Shown: positions 1-7,202, counted from the first letter of the stretch. The stretch: 10,068 bases of DNA from a bacterium (GCA_009927065.1 RFNU01000204.1:1-10068); one strand, 5' to 3'. Made by a program: numbers and translations. The notes: generated by a model not told the origin, from the letters alone.

Positions 1-162
1 TTTGAGTTTGAAGACGGGTTAAGGAGTAACGACGATGTCTACCGTGTGTTCTGAAATCAGCACAACATTTACCTTCGCTTTCCCATCGGCGCAGCGTTGA
101 AACAGCAACACCAATACAGTTTGCTGCCTCTCCCTATACTTAAAGACATCTCAATCCATTGA
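1..162 (+). pseudogene. Possible 3' remnant of a plus-strand gene with an in-frame TGA
   Basis: Frame 1 from the window edge reads as plausible protein for 17 codons (ending DDVYRVF), meets TGA at 52-54, then stays open in the same frame for 35 more codons (for example NIYLRFPIGAALKQQ) to TGA at 160-162. The stretch is roughly 46 percent GC by eye, higher than the neighbouring genes. It may be the end of an intact gene stopping at 54, or a longer gene with a nonsense mutation stopping at 162; a T-rich hairpin begins 17 bases after the second stop. I do not recognise the family. The opposite strand also has a 43-codon open stretch here, so strand and coding status are uncertain. Confidence 0.25.
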
Positions 163-179
163 GCCAAATTTAAGGCAAT

Positions 180-208
180 CCTATCAATCATTTATAGGTA
201 GGTTTTTT
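180..208 (+). terminator. Weak candidate terminator for the plus-strand gene at the left edge
   Basis: CCTAT at 180-184 pairs with ATAGG at 194-198 over a 9-base loop, and six T follow at 203-208 after a 4-base gap. The stem is short and the T run is displaced, so this is only a candidate. Its position fits a plus-strand gene ending at 162. Confidence 0.3.
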
Positions 209-226
209 GCATGCTGCTGCTTACCC

Positions 227-249
227 TAAAGCCACAGAGTGTGGCTTTA
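227..249 (-). terminator. Hairpin 9 bases downstream of clpB
   Basis: TAAAGCCAC (227-235) and GTGGCTTTA (241-249) form a perfect 9-bp stem around a 5-base loop. It lies 9 bases past the clpB stop and is the best candidate for the transcript end. Read on the minus strand, only three T and an A lie in the descending arm and no T run follows, so it may act as a bidirectional or Rho-assisted end or simply protect the 3' end of the mRNA. Confidence 0.45.
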
Positions 250-258
250 TCGAACAAG

Positions 259-2841
259 TTATTGTGTTTGATGCAACGTAATACTGTCATGATCTAAAGA
301 GGCTTGAATTGTTATATCATCCCACTCTTCTAGTGTTAACAAAAAATGTGCTAATGGATTTTCTAGATGAAACCGCAGAGCTCGTTCTAATGGTCGTGCA
401 CCGTATAAAGGATCGTATCCTTTTTCTGCAATAAAATTCATCACGGAATAATCGATTAACAAATGAACTTTTTTTCTGATTAGACGCTGCTTGAGTTCAT
501 CAATACGAACATCCAAGATTTCTTTCAGCATATCTTTACTGATTGGATTAAAAATAATTTGTTCATCAATACGATTTAAAAACTCAGGTCTAAAGACTTT
601 TAAAAGTTCTTGATGAATATGCTCAGCAACATCTTCTGCGGCTTGTGGCGATTGCATCAGCCAATGAGATCCAACATTGGAGGTCATCACTAAGATTGTG
701 TTTTTGAAGTCAACAGTGCGCCCTTGACTGTCGGTTAAACGTCCTTCATCAAGAACCTGTAACAATAAGTTAGTAACATCATGATGTGCTTTTTCAATTT
801 CATCGAATAAAATAACACTATAAGGATTTCGACGAACTTTTTCTGTTAAATAACCTCCTTCCTCATAACCCACATATCCAGGAGGGGCTCCTATTAAGCG
901 GGCAACAGCATGACGCTCCATAAACTCTGACATATCAATACGGATCATTTTATCAGCACTATCAAATAAAAACTCAGCTAACTGCTTAGAGAGTTCTGTT
1001 TTTCCAACACCAGTTGGTCCTAAGAATAAAAAGCTTCCTAACGGTTTTTTTTCTTGAGAAATGCCCGCTCGTGACCGTGCGATAACATTACAGATGGATT
1101 GGACTGCTTGATCTTGTCCTTTAATTTTACTTTTTAAAACTTTTTCCATCATTAAAATTTTTTTCTTTTCAGTAGCCAGCATTTTCGCAGCTGGAATCCC
1201 TGTGGCTTTTGCAACAACTTCAGCAATATCTTGTGCATTAACATGATTTTTTAATAAAATAAATTGATGTTCATCTTGATGATTAGCTGTCTCAATACGT
1301 TCTTGCAGTTGAGGAATCACTCCGTATTGTAATTGAGACATTAAAGCCAAATCGCCCTGACGACGAGCTGATTCAAATTGAATTTTAGCCGTTTCTAACT
1401 GCTCTTTCAGTGCAGCAGCACCCCCTAATAAATCTTTTTCTTTTAACCAAATTTGCTCTAACTCTCTATATTGGCTTTCGATGTTTTGCAGTTCTTGTTG
1501 GAGCAAATTCTTACGCTCGATAGCATCTTTTTCTTGTTCTTTACGCAACGCTTCAAGTTCTATTTTCATGGTAATGATTTGTCGATCTAATTTATCAAGT
1601 TTTTCCGGTTTAGAATCAATAGCCATACGCAAACGAGATCCAGCTTCATCAATGAGATCAATGGCTTTATCAGGAAGTTGTCTATCGGCAACATAACGCG
1701 ATGACAATTCTGCGGCTGCAACAAGTGCTCCATCAGTAATTTGAACCCCATGATGTATTTCATAACGTTCTTTTAATCCTCTTAAAATAGCTATTGTGTC
1801 TGATAAAGAAGGTTCTTGCACAAGAATTTTTTGAAATCTGCGTTCTAAAGCAGCATCTTTTTCGATGTATTGTTTATATTCTTTTAAGGTTGTAGCCCCA
1901 ACGCAGTGTAATTCTCCTCGTGCTAACGCTGGTTTTAAAAGATTTGATGCATCCATAGCTCCATCTGTTTTGCCTGCACCTACAAGAAGATGGAGCTCAT
2001 CGATAAAAAGAATCACTTGACCTTCTTGTTGTTCAAGTTCTTTGAGCAGGTTTTTTAAACGCTCTTCAAATTCTCCTCGAAATTTGGTTCCAGCTATTAA
2101 TGATCCCATATCCATAGCTAGCACTCGCTTCTGAGCCAGTCCTTCTGGAACCTCGCCATTAATAATACGTTGTGCTAATCCTTCAATAATAGCGGTTTTT
2201 CCAACACCTGGTTCACCAATTAAAACAGGATTGTTTTTCGTTCTACGCTGTAAAACCTGAATGGTTCGTCTAATTTCATCGTCACGACCTATCACTGGGT
2301 CGAGTTTGCCTTGTGCAGCCAAAGCTGTTAAGTCTGTAGTAAAACGCTCTAACGTTTGACGATTCTCTTCTGCGCTTTGAGAGTCAAGAGGTTGTTTTGT
2401 TCGTAGTTGTTGTATAAATGATTGAACAAGCTCTTTCGATAGTCCTGCATTTTTAAGTAACGTTGCGCAAGAGGTACGTCCTTCTTCTAAAATCGCTAAA
2501 ATAAAAATCTCTGTTGAAACAAAAGCATCTTTGAATTGATTAGCTAACTGAGTTGCTACTGAAAAAATGCGTGTTAATGGAGAAGATAAAGTCGGCTCTT
2601 GGGTTGCGTTCATATCTGTTAATTGAGGAAATTTATCTATCGCTTGTAACAAATGATCGCGTAAGTTGTGATGACTTTTACCAGCGCGCTCTAGAAGCAG
2701 AGATAATGATCCTTGTTTATCATCAATTATTGCTAAAAGAACATGCTCTATTTGCAATAGAGTATGATTATATTGCATTGCTAGTGTATGAGCTGCTCTG
2801 AGAGCATCTTGCATTTTAAGCGTTAATTGTTCAAATTTCAT
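259..2841 (-). CDS. clpB: ATP-dependent disaggregase ClpB
   Basis: ClpB is a hexameric AAA+ cytoplasmic chaperone that pulls polypeptides out of aggregates together with DnaK/DnaJ/GrpE. The 860-residue product matches the usual length (E. coli 857). Visible in order: the N-terminal Clp repeat domain (about 1-150); D1 with Walker A GEPGVGKT (209-216), pore loop KFRG (253-256), Walker B VILFIDEL (276-283) and arginine pair R334/R335; the coiled-coil middle domain (about 405-525), which separates ClpB from ClpA; D2 with Walker A GPTGVGKT (608-615), pore loop GYVG (655-658), Walker B VILFDEIE (676-683) and sensor-2 GAR (814-816). The reading frame runs 35 codons further upstream to 2946, but I chose ATG at 2841 because MKFEQLT aligns with the family start (E. 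coli MRLDRLT), an AAGAGAG ribosome site precedes it, and a heat-shock promoter lies inside the longer version. The D1 pore loop has Phe where E. coli has Tyr251. Confidence 0.97.
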   Translation of the reverse strand: MKFEQLTLKMQDALRAAHTLAMQYNHTLLQIEHVLLAIIDDKQGSLSLLLERAGKSHHNLRDHLLQAIDKFPQLTDMNATQEPTLSSPLTRIFSVATQLANQFKDAFVSTEIFILAILEEGRTSCATLLKNAGLSKELVQSFIQQLRTKQPLDSQSAEENRQTLERFTTDLTALAAQGKLDPVIGRDDEIRRTIQVLQRRTKNNPVLIGEPGVGKTAIIEGLAQRIINGEVPEGLAQKRVLAMDMGSLIAGTKFRGEFEERLKNLLKELEQQEGQVILFIDELHLLVGAGKTDGAMDASNLLKPALARGELHCVGATTLKEYKQYIEKDAALERRFQKILVQEPSLSDTIAILRGLKERYEIHHGVQITDGALVAAAELSSRYVADRQLPDKAIDLIDEAGSRLRMAIDSKPEKLDKLDRQIITMKIELEALRKEQEKDAIERKNLLQQELQNIESQYRELEQIWLKEKDLLGGAAALKEQLETAKIQFESARRQGDLALMSQLQYGVIPQLQERIETANHQDEHQFILLKNHVNAQDIAEVVAKATGIPAAKMLATEKKKILMMEKVLKSKIKGQDQAVQSICNVIARSRAGISQEKKPLGSFLFLGPTGVGKTELSKQLAEFLFDSADKMIRIDMSEFMERHAVARLIGAPPGYVGYEEGGYLTEKVRRNPYSVILFDEIEKAHHDVTNLLLQVLDEGRLTDSQGRTVDFKNTILVMTSNVGSHWLMQSPQAAEDVAEHIHQELLKVFRPEFLNRIDEQIIFNPISKDMLKEILDVRIDELKQRLIRKKVHLLIDYSVMNFIAEKGYDPLYGARPLERALRFHLENPLAHFLLTLEEWDDITIQASLDHDSITLHQTQ

Positions 2842-2882
2842 GCTAATCTCTCTTACTAAAACTTTTGCTGGCACTATTAAAG

Positions 2883-2910
2883 ATCTGGTGTCAAGAGAAT
2901 AGAATTCAAG
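2883..2910 (-). promoter_or_regulatory. Candidate heat-shock (sigma-32) promoter of clpB
   Basis: On the minus strand CTTGAA (2910-2905) is followed after 14 bases by CACCAGAT (2890-2883). Compared with the sigma-32 consensus CTTGAA / CCCCATNT, the -35 box is perfect and the -10 box differs at two positions; the spacing is in the known range. Transcription would start near 2876, about 35 bases before the chosen ATG. clpB is a classical sigma-32 target in gammaproteobacteria, so position and role agree. I see no equally good sigma-70 promoter here. Confidence 0.6.
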
Positions 2911-3041
2911 AGACAGTGGGTTAAAAAATAAAAAATATTTTTGCAATGACTATAAACAATAGAATACAAGAAACTGGGCGATGACCTTTTTGCCTGATGA
3001 TGCTGATTTTTGCTTTTATTATCATGCTACTTTAAGCTAAA

Positions 3042-4781
3042 ATGAATCAGTTAAAGATTGAGCTAAGAACCTTCATGCAATACGACAGATTAAGCGCTTT
3101 TCGACTAAAAGCCCCCAATATTTTTGATTATATCGCTGCAATGATTATTTTTGGCGTGCTTTCTATCTTAGCATGGTCAGCATCAGCTATGGCAACACCT
3201 TATGAACTGGGTGAAAAAATATTAATAGTCATTGATTTTCAGCATCTTATATCATATGCATTGAGAACATTTCTTAGAATGATTTTAGCAATGGTTTTAT
3301 CACTTATCGTGACACTAGCGTTGGGCTCACTGATGGCAAAAAACCAACGTTGTAGAAAAATATTATTACCTATTATTGATATCTGTCAATCACTCCCTCC
3401 ATTAGGTGTACTTGCCTTTATTGTTGTTTCATGTGTAAAGCTTTTTCCTGGATCAGTATTAGGCTTGGAACTCGCTTCAATCATTACAACATTTTTTTCA
3501 CAAGTCTGGAATATGATTTTAAGTTTTTATCAATCCCTGATAACTATCCCCAGTGAATTAGAAGAAGCAACACATATTTATCGTTTAACGGCATGGCAAC
3601 GCTTTTGGCGACTGGAAGTCCCAAGAGCAACTCCAGGTTTAATTATGAACATTATGGTCTCTATGTCGGCCAGTTGGTTTTTTGTTGTCGCATCAGAGGC
3701 CATTTCTATTGCTGATCAGAAAATTATTCTGCCAGGAATTGGTTCAGTTATTGCTCAAGCGATCGTTGAACAAAATACTTATGCAGTCGGAATGGCGTTT
3801 GCCGCTATGCTCATTATTATTCTTTTGTACGATCAGCTTCTTTTTCGGCCATTACTAGCTTGGTCTGAAAAATTCAAGGAAGAGGAAGATGATGAAATTT
3901 ACAATACATCGTGGTTTTTTGATTTACTCGCACGCACCCACGTTATTTCAAGTTTAAGCTCAATTTTAACTGAAGTCTTTAATAAACTTCCATCTTATAA
4001 AACCTATAAACCTTCTGTATTCAAAACCTATCACAATTACTTTTTTGAAGTGTTGGTGTTAATGTTTGAAATGATGTTTTATGCTTTTGTTTTATATACA
4101 TGTAGTAAAGGTATACTTTATTTTTATCATTCATTTACTCTCGCTCAGATTATTGATGCCCTTAAACTCGGTGGCATTTCTGCGATTAAAGTTTTCGCAG
4201 TTGTTATTATTTCTGCGGTAATATGGGTCCCTATTGGTGTTTTAATAGGATCGAATACGAAATTGGCAATACAATCTCAACCGATTATTCAATTTCTAGC
4301 CTCATGTCCACCCCAAATGCTCTACCCCTTTATTTGTGCTTTGATTATTAAATACCAATTAAATGTCAACATTTGGACAGCTCCCCTGATGATTTTTGGA
4401 ACACAATGGTATATTTTATTTAACGTTATTGCTGGCAGCATGATGATCACCAAAGAGCAACGTCTTGTTGCTGCTAATTTTGGCCTTAAAGGCTGGCTGT
4501 TATGGCGCCGACTCTATTTACCTGCTGTGATGCCCTATTGTATTACAGGTTGTTTAACTGCCGCTGGTGGTTGTTGGAACGTTTCCATGCAAACTGATAT
4601 AGTGGAATGGGGTCCTACAAAATTAGAAGCTGTTGGCATTAGTTCTTATATTAATCAAGGTATTAATAGCGGCGATTTTGATAAGATTATATTAGGCATG
4701 GTTATAATGGCATTTTACGTCGTACTGATCAACCGCCTTGTCTGGAACCCCTTATTTGAAAAAGTTAGCGCGTATCGCTAA
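3042..4781 (+). CDS. ABC transporter permease, two fused NitT/TauT-type halves
   Basis: This is an inner-membrane permease of the nitrate/sulfonate/taurine import class (BPD_transp_1 fold), 579 residues, carrying two complete permease units in one chain. Each half has about six hydrophobic segments (first half about 30-265, second about 332-568). Each has an EAA loop, the contact site for the ATPase: ELEEATHIYRLTAWQRFW in the first half (from 172, followed by LEVP) and EQRLVAANFGLKGWLLWRR in the second (from 472, followed by LYLP). A charged cytoplasmic linker with EEEDDE lies near 280-285. Family members are more often about 250 residues and dimerise, so the fusion is notable. The ATPase gene follows 12 bases later, clearly in one operon. 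The substrate cannot be read from the sequence. The start is uncertain: ATG 3042 has no clear ribosome site, and ATG 3075 is an alternative that removes only 11 residues. Confidence 0.9.
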   Translation: MNQLKIELRTFMQYDRLSAFRLKAPNIFDYIAAMIIFGVLSILAWSASAMATPYELGEKILIVIDFQHLISYALRTFLRMILAMVLSLIVTLALGSLMAKNQRCRKILLPIIDICQSLPPLGVLAFIVVSCVKLFPGSVLGLELASIITTFFSQVWNMILSFYQSLITIPSELEEATHIYRLTAWQRFWRLEVPRATPGLIMNIMVSMSASWFFVVASEAISIADQKIILPGIGSVIAQAIVEQNTYAVGMAFAAMLIIILLYDQLLFRPLLAWSEKFKEEEDDEIYNTSWFFDLLARTHVISSLSSILTEVFNKLPSYKTYKPSVFKTYHNYFFEVLVLMFEMMFYAFVLYTCSKGILYFYHSFTLAQIIDALKLGGISAIKVFAVVIISAVIWVPIGVLIGSNTKLAIQSQPIIQFLASCPPQMLYPFICALIIKYQLNVNIWTAPLMIFGTQWYILFNVIAGSMMITKEQRLVAANFGLKGWLLWRRLYLPAVMPYCITGCLTAAGGCWNVSMQTDIVEWGPTKLEAVGISSYINQGINSGDFDKIILGMVIMAFYVVLINRLVWNPLFEKVSAYR

Positions 4782-4783
4782 TT

Positions 4784-4787
4784 GGAG
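4784..4787 (+). promoter_or_regulatory. Shine-Dalgarno site fixing the ATPase start
   Basis: GGAG at 4784-4787 stands 6 bases before ATG 4794. The reading frame could be opened at TTG 4782, directly after the permease stop, but that TTG is part of the ribosome site (TTGGAG). The ATG is therefore the likely start. Confidence 0.75.
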
Positions 4788-4793
4788 TCTATT

Positions 4794-6098
4794 ATGTCGC
4801 ATCCTTTAGTTCATGTTCAACAAGTAAGAAAATCCTTTCGTCGCCCAGAAGGGCAAACTCTCCTTGTTCTTGATAATGTTGATTTAAAAATCCAGCCTAA
4901 CGAGATTGTTGCACTCCTTGGTAAGTCTGGATCAGGTAAATCTACACTCTTACGCATTATTGCAGGACTTGCATCTCCTACCGAAGGACAAGTCTTGTTT
5001 AATAATGAGCCCGTTACTGGCCCCATGCCGGGTATTTCAATGGTATTTCAGTCTTTCGCATTGATGCCCTGGTTAACTGTCTTACAGAATGTTGAACTTG
5101 GGTTAGAATCTATGGGCCTTCCTACTAAAGAGCGTCGTGAACGCGCTTTAGCGGCGATTGATATGATAGGGCTTGATGGCTTTGAGTCCGCTTATCCTAA
5201 AGAGCTGTCTGGCGGTATGCGTCAACGTGTGGGCTTTGCTCGTGCTTTAGTCGTAGAACCAACACTACTTTTAATGGATGAGCCGTTTTCTGCCCTTGAT
5301 ATTTTAACAGCCGAAACTCTCCGTAAAGATTTAATGAATATTTGGGCTGCACGCGATAAAAAGAAGCCGCAAGCTATTTTGTTTGTCACTCATAATATTG
5401 AAGAAGCGGCTGAAATTGCTGATAAAATTCTAATATTTGGATCTGATCCTGGATATGTAAAAGCGGAACTCCCTGTGCGTATGCCCTATCCTCGTTTAAA
5501 GACTGATTATATTAAAGAGATTGTTGATGATATTTACTTCTTGATGACAACTCCTTTGCCTCATAATAAGATTCGTTTATTACAAGAAGTCGACTTTAAT
5601 AAGATCGAACTCTCGTATCGTCTTCCTGAAGCAGAACCTAACCAACTGCAAGCGTTGGTCGCTGAAATTTATTTACAAGAACCTAACAAAGCGATTGATT
5701 TGCCTGTATTGGTTGATCTTGTGCCTATCAATATTGATGAATTTTTCTCGCTCACAGAAGCTATGCAAATTTTACATTTGGCTAAGATATCAAAAGGGGA
5801 TATTGCTCTTTCAGAAGATGGAAAACGTTTTGCTCAGGCTGATGTTCAAACAGCAAAAGAAATTTTTGCTGAACTCTTAAATCGATGGGTCCCTATTATT
5901 CCACATATTTGCACTCTATTGAATAATAAGGAACGACATAAAGTCAAAGAAGAAGAAATTTTGGAAATACTAGAAGAAAGCTTGAGTGAATCTGAAGCCG
6001 AGCGCGTTTTTAAAGTGATTATATCTTGGGGTCGTTATGCAGAACTGTTTGCTTATGACTACGAATATGGCGTCTTAAGCTTAGAAAATCCAGTCTAA
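4794..6098 (+). CDS. ABC transporter ATP-binding protein with C-terminal AAA-associated domain
   Basis: This is the cytoplasmic ATPase that drives the fused permease encoded just upstream; 434 residues. Residues 5-230 form a NitT/TauT/SsuB-type nucleotide-binding domain: Walker A GKSGSGKST (43-51), Q-loop Q86, signature LSGGMRQR (138-145), Walker B LLLMDEP (158-164), D-loop SALD (166-169) and switch H200. All catalytic motifs are intact. About 170 further residues follow (roughly 260-430), ending in the pattern WGRYAELFAYDYEYGVLSLE; this resembles the C-terminal AAA-associated domain (PF09821) known on a subset of these ATPases and thought to be regulatory, an assignment made from memory of the family. 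The acidic run KEEEILEILEESLSESEAE near 385-403 should be helical. The gene ends 3 bases from the stop of the opposing gene. Confidence 0.93.
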   Translation: MSHPLVHVQQVRKSFRRPEGQTLLVLDNVDLKIQPNEIVALLGKSGSGKSTLLRIIAGLASPTEGQVLFNNEPVTGPMPGISMVFQSFALMPWLTVLQNVELGLESMGLPTKERRERALAAIDMIGLDGFESAYPKELSGGMRQRVGFARALVVEPTLLLMDEPFSALDILTAETLRKDLMNIWAARDKKKPQAILFVTHNIEEAAEIADKILIFGSDPGYVKAELPVRMPYPRLKTDYIKEIVDDIYFLMTTPLPHNKIRLLQEVDFNKIELSYRLPEAEPNQLQALVAEIYLQEPNKAIDLPVLVDLVPINIDEFFSLTEAMQILHLAKISKGDIALSEDGKRFAQADVQTAKEIFAELLNRWVPIIPHICTLLNNKERHKVKEEEILEILEESLSESEAERVFKVIISWGRYAELFAYDYEYGVLSLENPV

Positions 6099-6108
6099 GC
6101 GCTAAGAC
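6072..6108. terminator. Imperfect palindrome covering two convergent stop codons
   Basis: GTCTTA (6072-6077) pairs with TAAGAC (6103-6108), and GCTTAG (6079-6084) with CTAAGC (6095-6100), around a 10-base loop; A6078 faces GC at 6101-6102 as a small internal bulge. That gives 12 paired bases. The stop codons of the plus-strand ATPase gene (6096-6098) and the minus-strand thioredoxin-like gene (6102-6104) both lie in the right arm. No T run follows on either strand, so this is not a classical intrinsic terminator, but there is no other room for one between the genes. Confidence 0.4.
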
Positions 6109-6536
6109 AGCTTCACTTGATTGTAAGTATAATATGGCCCCTGAGCAGTTTTACTTTCATCAATCAAATACGCAGCAGGAGAGTATCCCATAGGCATTAA
6201 TGCATACGGTGAGCTATCTAATTTTTTTAAAAGAATAACTTTATGATTGCCCAATGATCGCGTCAACGATCTTAATTCTGTTATTTGGTTTCCTTGATAA
6301 TCTACTATTCCAATAAATTTAATTATTTTATTGTTGCTCCAATACACTAACCAAGGTTTTAGAGCAGGCCAATCGCTCGGTTGAATGTAAACAATAATAG
6401 CTTTTTCACCCTCATAATCATTCCAATTCCATGATGGGCCATCAATACCTAAAAACTCTTTGCGAGGTTTAAAATAAATCCAGCTTGTGCAGGCGATGAC
6501 CACAAAAGCACTTATAACGATTGTTTTAATATTCAT
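6102..6536 (-). CDS. Putative lipoprotein with thioredoxin-like fold lacking the CxxC active site
   Basis: A 144-residue protein with a short hydrophobic N-terminus (K4, then residues 5-15) ending VVIAC, which fits the lipoprotein cleavage pattern with C16 as lipid site; membrane anchoring in the periplasm is therefore inferred. The rest resembles a small TlpA/AhpC-like thioredoxin fold: a strand at AIIVYIQP (46-53) where an active-site loop would follow, KFIGIVDYQG (73-82), and YSPAAYLIDESKTAQG (118-133), with P120 as candidate cis-proline before a strand and turn. The loop after the first strand reads SDWPALKPW and has no cysteine; C16 is the only cysteine in the protein. It should therefore not act as a thiol-disulfide oxidoreductase. 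Its ATG overlaps the wrbA stop in ATGA (6533-6536), so translation is probably coupled to wrbA. The fold assignment is tentative. Confidence 0.8.
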   Translation of the reverse strand: MNIKTIVISAFVVIACTSWIYFKPRKEFLGIDGPSWNWNDYEGEKAIIVYIQPSDWPALKPWLVYWSNNKIIKFIGIVDYQGNQITELRSLTRSLGNHKVILLKKLDSSPYALMPMGYSPAAYLIDESKTAQGPYYTYNQVKLS

Positions 6537-7123
6537 AAATTTTTAAGCCTTTTAGCAATCATTGCGACTCTATATCCTAAAGCGTAACATAATTTCTTTT
6601 CTTCTTGAGTCATCTCTAAATTAGAACGTACCCAATAACTTGGACCATATGGGGTTCCCCCTGCAGATGTCTCCATAAGCTCTGGATTCTCATGATAAGG
6701 GATACCTGTAATCAACGCACCTAAATGCAAAAGAGGGATCATCATCGTTAAGAGAGTACTTTCATGGCCACCGTGTAAACTTGATGCTGACGTAAACACT
6801 CCAGCAGGTTTCCCAGCTAATGTTCCTTGCAACCAATCTTGACTCAGTCCATCAATAAAATATTTCATTGGAGCTGCCATATTACCAAAACGTGTAGGAC
6901 TGCCTAACAATAATCCATCACAATTCTTTATGTCTTCGTTTTGGATGTAAGGAGGTCCTTCAGGCGGTATATCATCAGCTATTTTCTCAGTGACGGTAGA
7001 GACTTTTGGCACTGTTCTCAGTGTGAAATTCGCCCCCGCTCCCTGAACTCCGGCTACGATCTGTTCAGCCATTTCGAGAGTTGAGCCATTTAAAGAATAA
7101 TAAACAATAAGAATATTGACCAT
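6533..7123 (-). CDS. wrbA: NAD(P)H:quinone oxidoreductase WrbA (flavodoxin-like)
   Basis: WrbA is a cytoplasmic FMN-binding tetramer that reduces quinones by two electrons from NAD(P)H and so limits semiquinone and superoxide formation. The 196-residue product has the family length (E. coli 198). Recognisable sites: the FMN phosphate loop YYSLNGST (8-15), the flavin loop GSPTRFGNM (74-82), the SSLHGGH segment (114-120) matching the glycine-rich loop of E. coli WrbA, H133 matching the conserved histidine, and GGTPYG (155-160). ATG 7123 is preceded by AAGG about 9 bases upstream and by a strong promoter. The downstream thioredoxin-like gene overlaps it by 4 bases. The neighbouring hda is, from memory, also close to wrbA in Pseudomonas, which supports an ancestral gammaproteobacterial arrangement. 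Confidence 0.95.
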   Translation of the reverse strand: MVNILIVYYSLNGSTLEMAEQIVAGVQGAGANFTLRTVPKVSTVTEKIADDIPPEGPPYIQNEDIKNCDGLLLGSPTRFGNMAAPMKYFIDGLSQDWLQGTLAGKPAGVFTSASSLHGGHESTLLTMMIPLLHLGALITGIPYHENPELMETSAGGTPYGPSYWVRSNLEMTQEEKKLCYALGYRVAMIAKRLKNL

Positions 7124-7152
7124 GGGCGGCCTTACAGAAGTTATGAAATTTG

Positions 7153-7181
7153 ATTATAACGGGTAGGATAAAAACAGCCAA
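7153..7181 (-). promoter_or_regulatory. Sigma-70-type promoter of wrbA
   Basis: On the minus strand TTGGCT (7181-7176) is separated by exactly 17 bases from a perfect TATAAT (7158-7153). The predicted start near 7146 leaves a leader of about 22 bases before the wrbA ATG. This is the best-matching vegetative promoter in the window and would make wrbA and its coupled downstream gene a separate unit from hda. Confidence 0.7.
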
Positions 7182-7187
7182 GCGGCT
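7170..7187 (-). terminator. Short terminator after hda overlapping the wrbA -35 box
   Basis: On the minus strand AGCC-GCTT-GGCT (7187-7176) forms a GC-rich 4-bp stem with a tetraloop, followed by G and five T (7174-7170). It begins 15 bases after the hda stop. The stem is short, so termination would be partial. Its right arm and the wrbA -35 box occupy the same bases. Confidence 0.4.
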
Positions 7188-7202
7188 CAATATTTCTTTT
7201 AA

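Noticed and set aside
34..162. Minus-strand 43-codon open stretch ending at 34
   Set aside because: It reads plausibly (CADGKAKVNVVLISEH) and could be a mobile-element fragment, but it has no start codon or family that I can name; the plus-strand reading has a fitting downstream hairpin.
1481..1696. 71-codon open frame on the plus strand
   Set aside because: It is antisense to the middle domain of clpB and its translation is Ser/Cys-rich shadow sequence.
2553..2801. 82-codon open frame on the plus strand
   Set aside because: It is antisense to the N-terminal domain of clpB, with no family likeness or ribosome site.
2842..2946. 35-codon N-terminal extension of ClpB
   Set aside because: It has no counterpart at the family N-terminus, precedes a better-placed ATG with a ribosome site, and contains the likely promoter.
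2994..3022. Sigma-70 promoter for the ABC permease (TATTAT near 3017)
   Set aside because: The -10-like box has no acceptable -35 partner at 16-18 bases; the match is within what AT-rich DNA gives by chance.
4782..4793. TTG start for the ABC ATPase
   Set aside because: The TTG is part of the ribosome-binding site for ATG 4794.
4817..5026. 69-codon open frame on the minus strand
   Set aside because: It is antisense to the Walker A region of the ABC ATPase.
5695..5880. 61-codon open frame on the plus strand
   Set aside because: It is an alternative frame inside the C-terminal domain of the ABC ATPase, which has clear coding character in the main frame.
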